Of a stretch of DNA of 32,452 nt, positions 25,938 to 32,452 are shown one piece after another. Below the pieces are notes generated by a model. It had not been told where the DNA came from and did not search any database. It saw only the letters and a list, made by a program, of their open reading frames with translations. Source of the DNA: Actinomycetota bacterium (GTDB lineage: Bacteria > Actinomycetota > Acidimicrobiia > Acidimicrobiales > Ilumatobacteraceae); contig JAPKZR010000076.1 of assembly GCA_026393695.1 (NCBI GenBank), positions 1-32,452 of the forward strand, written 5' to 3'. Position numbers and translations under genes: made by a program. Every line of letters begins with the position of its first letter. Position 1 is the first letter of the stretch.

Positions 25938-26810
25938 ATGGGAACACGCTTTGAATCTGTTCAGTCGGTACGCGAAGGGCTTCGCGCCGAGAATTACCTT
26001 GCTGACGAAGGGATCGCCGGTGTCGTATTCCTGGCCGATCGTCTCGGTAAACCAGTTCTTGTTGAGGGCCCAGCAGGCACCGGTAAGACCCAGTTGGCCA
26101 AGAGCGTCGCCGAGATGCTTGGCGCTCGCTTGATCCGTTTGCAGTGCTACGAAGGCCTCGACGAGTCGAAGGCCCTCTACGAGTGGAACTACAAAAAGCA
26201 GCTGCTGCGCATTCAGGCCGACAAGAGCAGTGACTCGTGGAGCGATGTGCACGACGACATCTTCTCCGACGAGTTCTTGTTGACCCGCCCGTTGCTTGAG
26301 GCCATCACCGCCGAAGATCCAGTGGTGTTGCTCATCGACGAAGTCGACCGTGTCGAGGTTGAGACCGAGGCGTTGTTGCTCGAAATCCTTTCCGAGTATC
26401 AGGTGAGTATCCCCGAGTTGGGCACCATCACGGCCAAGCAGATTCCGCTCGTGTTCCTCACGTCGAACAACACTCGCGAACTGTCCGAGGCGCTCAAGCG
26501 CCGTTGCTTGTTCTTGCATGTCGACTACCCAGAGCTCGAGCGTGAGAAGCAGATCGTGATGACTCGCGTTCCTGACGTCACCGAGAACATGGCCGATCAG
26601 ATTGCGCGCATTGTGCGCAGCCTGCGTCAACTCGATCTGAAGAAGGCGCCAAGCGTCAGCGAAACCATCGACTGGGCGCGCACGCTGGTGCTGCTCGGTG
26701 TGCAAAACATCGATGCGCAACAGGCCAAAGAGACCTTGCACGTTCTGCTCAAGTACCAGACCGACATTGCCAAGGCCGCCAAAGAGTTGTCCGTCGAAGC
26801 CAAGAAGTAG
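25938..26810 (+). CDS. MoxR-family AAA+ ATPase (CoxD-like)
   Basis: This AAA+ chaperone-type ATPase probably works with the VWA protein encoded next (290 aa). Walker A is EGPAGTGKTQ (about 43-52), Walker B is VVLLIDEVDRVE, sensor 1 is FLTSNNTRELSEALKRRC, and the arginine-finger region follows. QCYEGLDESKALYEWNYKKQLL is a MoxR/CoxD hallmark. Such ATPases act in metal-centre insertion or complex assembly; CoxD matures the Cu-Mo CO dehydrogenase. No CO dehydrogenase, methanol dehydrogenase or other client is in the window, so the client is unknown. The VWA gene begins 24 bp downstream. Confidence 0.93.
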   Translation: MGTRFESVQSVREGLRAENYLADEGIAGVVFLADRLGKPVLVEGPAGTGKTQLAKSVAEMLGARLIRLQCYEGLDESKALYEWNYKKQLLRIQADKSSDSWSDVHDDIFSDEFLLTRPLLEAITAEDPVVLLIDEVDRVEVETEALLLEILSEYQVSIPELGTITAKQIPLVFLTSNNTRELSEALKRRCLFLHVDYPELEREKQIVMTRVPDVTENMADQIARIVRSLRQLDLKKAPSVSETIDWARTLVLLGVQNIDAQQAKETLHVLLKYQTDIAKAAKELSVEAKK

Positions 26811-26834
26811 TGGGCGCGTACAAGGCCTCGTCTC

Positions 26835-28277
26835 ATGATTGATCTTCTCGCCGGCTTCGTCGTAGAGCTTCGCAACGCGGGCATACCTGTTTCGCTGACC
26901 GAGAACCTCGACGCGATGGAGGCCATCCAGCACATCCCGATCGAGGACCGAGACGCGTTTAAGTACGCGCTCGGCGCCACGATGGTGAAGAACAACAGCC
27001 ATTGGCGCGCGTTCGAAACCGTGTTCGAGGTGTACTTCAGCCTTCGCGGACCCGAGTACAAACTCGTCGATGGCGACGAGAGCGAACTCGACGAGATGTG
27101 GCGCGAGATGCAAGAGCAGCAGCAGGGCCAAGGCGAAGGCAAGGGCGCTGGTGGTGGCGGTATGGAGGCGTTGACGCCCGAAGAGATGATGAATCTCCTC
27201 ATGAAGGCGTTGATGAAGGGTGATCAGGGCATGATGCGTGCCTTGGCCAAGCAGTCAGTGCAGCGTTTTGCTGGCATGGAGCCCGGCCGCCCAGTGGGTG
27301 GCACGTATTACCTGTATCGCACGCTTCGTAATCTCGATCTCGAAGGCATGCTCGAAAAGCTGATGGAGGCGAGTCGTCAAGAAGTTGGCGGCGAACTCAC
27401 CCCACTGGAAGAGCGCCTCGAGAAAGACGAATACGACAGCCGCATCGATCAATTCAAGAAAGAGATCGAAGCCGAGATCCGTCGTCGCCTCGTTGCCGAT
27501 CGTGGGGCCGAGGCAATGGCCAAGACCCTGCGTAAGCCGTTGCCCGAAGACGTCGAGTTCATGCATGCGTCACGCGACGAAATGCAGAACCTGAAGAAGT
27601 CGCTCTACCCGCTCACCCGCAAACTGGCCGCACGGTTGGCGCGCAAGCGTCGCCATGGTCGCAAGGGTCCGCTCGACTTCCGCAACACCGTTCGTCACTC
27701 GCTGTCGTACGGCGGCGTTCCGGCCGATCCCAAGTTCAAGTACCCACGTCCGGCCAAGCCCGAACTCATGGTGATTGCCGACATCAGCGGTTCGGTTGCG
27801 GCATTTGCTCGCTTCACGCTGATGCTGGTCTATGCAATCCAGGGGCAGTTCAGCAAGGTTCGCTCGTTTGTGTTTATCGACGGCCTCGATGAGGTAACCG
27901 AATACTTCAAGGGTGTCGAAGACATCAGCGAAGCAATTCATCGGGTGAACACCGAGGCCGATGTGGTCTGGGTCGATGGTCACAGCGACTACGGCCACGC
28001 GTTCGAAGTGTTCTGGGACAAGTACGGCAAAGACGTTGGCCCCAAGACAACGGTGCTGTTGCTCGGCGATGCTCGCAACAACTATCACGCCAGTCAGGCG
28101 TGGGTCGTGAAGAACATCCGCCAGAAGGCCCGCCATGTCTATTGGCTGAACCCCGAGCCACGCAGTTACTGGAACACCGGCGACTCAATCGTGGGCGACT
28201 ACGGAACTCACACCGACGGCGTATACGAGTGTCGCAACTTGCGTCAGCTCGAAGCCTTCGTCGAAAAGCTCGCCTAA
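26835..28277 (+). CDS. VWA domain protein (CoxE-like)
   Basis: This is the probable partner of the MoxR-like ATPase (480 aa). The N-terminus, FVVELRNAGIPVSLTENLDAMEAI, is typical of CoxE-type proteins. The middle is a charged, Gln/Glu/Met-rich helical region (EEMMNLLMKALMKGDQGMMRAL). The C-terminal von Willebrand A domain (about 310-470) has an intact MIDAS start, D316-I-S-G-S320, followed by hydrophobic strands. An intact metal site suggests it engages a ligand or client through Mg2+. A two-gene MoxR-VWA unit isolated from obvious clients may serve a general assembly role (inference). Confidence 0.9.
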   Translation: MIDLLAGFVVELRNAGIPVSLTENLDAMEAIQHIPIEDRDAFKYALGATMVKNNSHWRAFETVFEVYFSLRGPEYKLVDGDESELDEMWREMQEQQQGQGEGKGAGGGGMEALTPEEMMNLLMKALMKGDQGMMRALAKQSVQRFAGMEPGRPVGGTYYLYRTLRNLDLEGMLEKLMEASRQEVGGELTPLEERLEKDEYDSRIDQFKKEIEAEIRRRLVADRGAEAMAKTLRKPLPEDVEFMHASRDEMQNLKKSLYPLTRKLAARLARKRRHGRKGPLDFRNTVRHSLSYGGVPADPKFKYPRPAKPELMVIADISGSVAAFARFTLMLVYAIQGQFSKVRSFVFIDGLDEVTEYFKGVEDISEAIHRVNTEADVVWVDGHSDYGHAFEVFWDKYGKDVGPKTTVLLLGDARNNYHASQAWVVKNIRQKARHVYWLNPEPRSYWNTGDSIVGDYGTHTDGVYECRNLRQLEAFVEKLA

Positions 28278-28292
28278 GCCCCGCGTCGGCGT

Positions 28293-28363
28293 CCCACGTT
28301 TGTCGCCCTCCCACGTTTGTTGAAGACTATTGGTCGACCCTCGACCAACTGCCTTCAACAAAC
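28293..28363. repeat. Direct repeat plus large two-tier hairpin between convergent genes
   Basis: CCCACGTTTGT occurs twice (28293-28303 and 28310-28320). The second copy runs into an inverted repeat: GTTTGTTGAAG (28315-28325) pairs with CTTCAACAAAC (28353-28363). Inside it TTGGTCGA (28330-28337) pairs with TCGACCAA (28341-28348) around a CCC loop, with ACTA and CTGC forming a 4x4 internal loop. GTTGAAG recurs once more near 28399. It may be a bidirectional terminator for the VWA gene and guaB, or a dispersed extragenic palindrome. Confidence 0.75.
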
Positions 28364-28430
28364 CGAGAAACCGGGGGGAACCTGGGGGACTCCGGAGTGT
28401 TGAAGGCGGTGGCGATGTTGTGGGCGGGCG

Positions 28431-29993
<1,563 letters not shown>

Positions 29994-30082
29994 TTAGGTG
30001 CAATGCCGGTTCGGGTCGTCGGGATTGAACGAAAAGTCAGGCGGCGGGCCCGCCGGACTGTCTGGCCGGACCGCAGCATGCG

Positions 30083-30088
30083 TATTCT
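30083..30088 (+). promoter_or_regulatory. -10 hexamer of the histidine phosphatase gene
   Basis: TATTCT ends 9 nt before GTG 30098; the gap GAGAGGCCT could double as a very short SD (GAGAGG, 3 nt from the start, too close to be convincing). Confidence 0.5.
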
Positions 30089-30097
30089 GAGAGGCCT

Positions 30098-30748
30098 GTG
30101 ACCCGCCTCATCATGATTCGCCACGGTGAATCGAACACAACTGTCGCTCGCCGCATCGGGGGCTTTCGAACGTGTTCGGGGCTGTCGCCGCTGGGCCGTG
30201 AGCAATCCGAACGTCTACGCGACCGACTCGCCGCCACCGCAGAGATTTCTGCCGATGTGCTCGTGAGCAGTCAGTTCCCGAGGGCTCGAGAAACTGCCGA
30301 GATCATCGCTCCGGCGTTTGGCAATATCGATATCGACATCGTCGAGGGCTTTGGCGAGCATGATCCCGGCGAGGTGTGCGACGGCATGACCTTCGACGAA
30401 TACGTAGCGCGCTACGGACGTCACGATCATGAGACAGACCCGTTCAGCGTGGGCTTTCCGGGTGGCGAGACATTGGCGGCGTTTCAGCTACGTGTGGGCG
30501 AGGCAATCTCGCAAACCCTGCGCGCTAACGAGGGCAAGACCATCGTGGTTGCATGCCACGGCGGCGTGATCGACGCGGCCCTTCGCCAAGCGCTTCGCAC
30601 CGCTCAGTTGGGTGTGTTCGAAATCAACACGTTGAATACTTCGATCACCGAGATGCAGCTCGTGAAGCCTGGCCGGTGGCGCCTTGTTCGCTACAACGAT
30701 CACGCTCACCTTGCTGGGTTGCCAAGAGAGACTGCTCGGCAGCCCTAG
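30098..30748 (+). CDS. Histidine phosphatase (phosphoglycerate-mutase-like) family protein
   Basis: This cytoplasmic phosphatase of the RHG superfamily has 216 aa. R8-H9-G10-E11 contains the phosphohistidine, SSQFPRARETAE the conserved Arg, an acidic loop around VEGFGEHDPGE the likely proton donor, and CHGGV the second His (154). The substrate cannot be assigned; a role as true cofactor-dependent phosphoglycerate mutase is unlikely from the size and lack of the longer insertions. The start is GTG 30098. Its stop codon TAG also supplies part of the TAGATT -10 of the next gene. Confidence 0.9.
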   Translation: MTRLIMIRHGESNTTVARRIGGFRTCSGLSPLGREQSERLRDRLAATAEISADVLVSSQFPRARETAEIIAPAFGNIDIDIVEGFGEHDPGEVCDGMTFDEYVARYGRHDHETDPFSVGFPGGETLAAFQLRVGEAISQTLRANEGKTIVVACHGGVIDAALRQALRTAQLGVFEINTLNTSITEMQLVKPGRWRLVRYNDHAHLAGLPRETARQP

Positions 30749-30751
30749 ATT
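30746..30751 (+). promoter_or_regulatory. -10 hexamer of the downstream SDR gene
   Basis: TAGATT, overlapping the phosphatase stop codon, lies 6 nt before ATG 30758 with no SD. A separate leaderless transcript for the SDR-GMC pair is possible. Confidence 0.4.
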
Positions 30752-30757
30752 ACGGGC

Positions 30758-31570
30758 ATGGGGATTCTCGATGGTCAGGTGGCTGTTGTCGTTGGCGGTC
30801 ACAGCGGGTTCGGTGAGTCGATCACGCGGCTGTTCGCTTCCGAGGGCGCGACGGTTGTAGTAGCCGGACGCCGCGTCGATCTCGTCAACGAGGTTGCCGC
30901 GTCGGTTGGCGGACTCGGAGTCGATTGCGATATCACCGACGACGAACAGGTGCAGTCCCTTCAGCAATTGACCACGCAGACATACGGCAAGATCGATATC
31001 GCTGTGAACTGCGCGGGCTACGAGCAGAGCACGCCACTGGCCGACCTCACGCCAGCCAAGCTCGACGCGATGTTGGCCGTTCAGCTCAGCGGAGCGATGT
31101 ACTGCATGCGCCATTTCGGCAATGCAATGGCGGCCTCGGGTGGCGGTGCCTTCTTGTCGATCAGTTCGCTCACGGCCCACAACCCATCGAACGGCCTTGC
31201 CGCCTACGCCAGCGCGAAGGCAGGTGTTGAATACGCCTCGAAGATCGCGGCTGTCGAATACGGGGCCAAGCAGGTTCGGTTCAACACGGTTGCCGCGTCG
31301 CTCATCGAAACGCCGATGACCAAGCGCGTCTTCAAAATCGAGTCGGCCATTCAGGCGCTGCGCGAGGTCACGCCGCTAGGTCGAATGGGAACCAGCGACG
31401 ATGTCGCCAAGGCAGCGTTGTTCTTGTGCGGCCCATCGGGCAACTTCATTACTGGCCAAACGTTGTGCGTCGACGGTGGAGCATCGTTGCTGATGCTGCC
31501 CACGCAACAGATGTTTGCCGACGTGTATCGCCGCTGGAGCGAAGCTCAGACAACACCGGATCCGGCGTAG
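30758..31570 (+). CDS. Short-chain dehydrogenase/reductase (SDR)
   Basis: This NAD(P)-dependent oxidoreductase has 270 aa. The nucleotide loop is GGHSGFG at 13-19, varying from the usual TGxxxGxG: Gly replaces Thr and His-Ser occupy the middle. NCAG, the Ser of LSISSLTA, and YASAK (Y150, K154) complete the active site. FITGQTLCVDGGASL near the C-terminus is typical of classical SDRs. The GMC oxidoreductase follows after 3 bp, so the two enzymes probably act on related alcohols or aldehydes. It is not close to the SDR at 1352 beyond family motifs. Confidence 0.92.
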   Translation: MGILDGQVAVVVGGHSGFGESITRLFASEGATVVVAGRRVDLVNEVAASVGGLGVDCDITDDEQVQSLQQLTTQTYGKIDIAVNCAGYEQSTPLADLTPAKLDAMLAVQLSGAMYCMRHFGNAMAASGGGAFLSISSLTAHNPSNGLAAYASAKAGVEYASKIAAVEYGAKQVRFNTVAASLIETPMTKRVFKIESAIQALREVTPLGRMGTSDDVAKAALFLCGPSGNFITGQTLCVDGGASLLMLPTQQMFADVYRRWSEAQTTPDPA

Positions 31571-31573
31571 TCG

Positions 31574-32452
31574 GTGCGCTACGACACGGTGATCATTGGT
31601 GCGGGCTCGGCCGGCGCTGTGTTGGCCTCACGGCTGTCGCAGTCGGCCACCCATCAGGTGCTGCTGCTTGAGGCCGGCCCCGATCACCGCAGTGCGCAGA
31701 CGCCAGCGTCTATCGCCGGTAACTCGTTTCTCGACGCGCTCGCCGAACCGGGTCGCATGTATCCGAACCTTGTTGCGCAGCGGACTGAGGATGGGCCTGA
31801 GAGCGTGTATCGGCGCGGCAGGGGCATCGGTGGGTCGTCGGCAGTGAACGCGATGATCGGCATGTGGGGCGTGCCCGACGACTACGACCGGTGGCAGCGC
31901 GATCTGGGTTGCGAGGGTTGGTCGTGGGCCGATGTGGCGCCTGTGTTTGGCCGACTCACAGCGATGCTCAGCCAGCCATCTCGGGCGGAGTGGGGAAGTG
32001 TCGACACGGCGTTAGTCGAGGCCGCGCAGTTGCTCGGTCATAGTGCCTGCGACGACTATCTGCAGGCCGGTGCGCTTGGCGTAGGGCCAGCGTGGCTGAC
32101 GCGGATGAATGGTCGACGGGTATCTACCAACGATGCGTATCTCGAAGCCGCACGTGATCGTGCAAACCTCAGCATTCGCGGCGACGCGTTAGCAGATCGC
32201 GTGTTGCTCGACGGCGCCCGTGCAGTTGGGGTTCGCCTCGCCGATGGCGAAGTGATCGACGCTGGCGAAGTCATTGTGTGCGCAGGCGCCATTCACTCAC
32301 CCGCCGTGCTGTTGCGAAGTGGCGTGCAACTCGAGGGCATCGGTCGCGGGCTTAAGGACCATGCGTCGGCCAGCGTCACGCTGCAGCTTCACAACCACGC
32401 TCGGGCATCGTCCAACGATCTTGCGTTAGCCACGTTGCTGCGTTGGTCATCA
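31574..32452 (+). CDS. GMC-family FAD oxidoreductase, partial (C-terminus beyond window edge)
   Basis: This flavin-dependent alcohol oxidase or dehydrogenase of the glucose-methanol-choline family is visible for 293 codons with no stop before the right edge, so it is missing from the ORF track. The FAD-binding VIIGAGSAGAVLASRLS is at the N-terminus. GRGIGGSSAVNAMIGMWG with DDYDRW is GMC signature 1, and VIVCAGAIHSPAVLLRSG is signature 2. The catalytic His region lies beyond the window. GTG 31574 follows the SDR stop by 3 bp. The substrate is unknown; choline, aryl alcohols or sterols are all used in the family. Confidence 0.93.
   Translation, partial: MRYDTVIIGAGSAGAVLASRLSQSATHQVLLLEAGPDHRSAQTPASIAGNSFLDALAEPGRMYPNLVAQRTEDGPESVYRRGRGIGGSSAVNAMIGMWGVPDDYDRWQRDLGCEGWSWADVAPVFGRLTAMLSQPSRAEWGSVDTALVEAAQLLGHSACDDYLQAGALGVGPAWLTRMNGRRVSTNDAYLEAARDRANLSIRGDALADRVLLDGARAVGVRLADGEVIDAGEVIVCAGAIHSPAVLLRSGVQLEGIGRGLKDHASASVTLQLHNHARASSNDLALATLLRWSS

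Overview
The window looks like a chromosomal backbone segment from a moderately GC-rich Actinomycetota bacterium. The gene order tig-clpP-clpX-folC-ndk-mreBCD-mrdA-rodA-rne-rplU-rpmA-obgE-proB matches, from memory, the conserved actinobacterial order (for example Streptomyces). The divergences from it (one clpP, no valS between clpX and folC, dgt inserted before obgE, no proA after proB) together with the general style suggest a deep-branching lineage such as Acidimicrobiia. That placement is inference. I saw no insertion sequence, phage gene or CRISPR array.

Layout. 1-1352: an arsenic-type operon on the minus strand (ArsR-ArsC fusion followed by a MIP channel cut by the window edge), divergent from a short-chain dehydrogenase. 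2305-2535: tRNA-Gly(TCC) on plus and tRNA-Pro(TGG) on minus. 2662-5847: a cupredoxin-multicopper oxidase fusion and a PAS histidine kinase on minus, divergent from a DevR/DosR-like response regulator on plus. 5869-6144: a small unknown gene. 6201-12499: tig, clpP, clpX, folC, ndk, mreB (protein folding and quality control, folate, nucleotides, cell shape). 12521-17518: mreC, mreD, mrdA, rodA (rod elongation). 17519-17820: a structured gene-free leader. 17821-20546: rne, rplU, rpmA, closed by a clear intrinsic terminator. 20633-24201: dgt on minus, divergent from obgE-proB. 24247-28277: murJ on minus, divergent from a MoxR/VWA pair. 28293-28363: a repeat/hairpin element. 28431-30748: guaB on minus, divergent from a histidine phosphatase. 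30758-32452: an SDR followed by a GMC oxidoreductase cut by the right edge.

How the parts work together. The mreBCD-mrdA-rodA run is a complete elongasome core, and murJ nearby supplies the lipid II flippase. tig, clpP and clpX form a protein folding and degradation cluster. The most interesting regulatory signal is a set of DevR/DosR-box-like palindromes. They sit 22 bp apart, centre to centre, in front of both the multicopper oxidase and the kinase/regulator pair, with the proximal box centred 42.5-43.5 bp from the likely leaderless starts. This suggests a self-regulated two-component system that also controls the copper oxidase.

A second window-wide pattern is that many first genes of transcription units have a TANNNT -10 hexamer only 6-11 nt before the start codon and no Shine-Dalgarno. 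This implies leaderless or nearly leaderless mRNAs. I used it to choose several starts (arsR-arsC GTG 1184, kinase ATG 5102, oxidase ATG 4002, murJ GTG 25857) that differ from the longest ORF.
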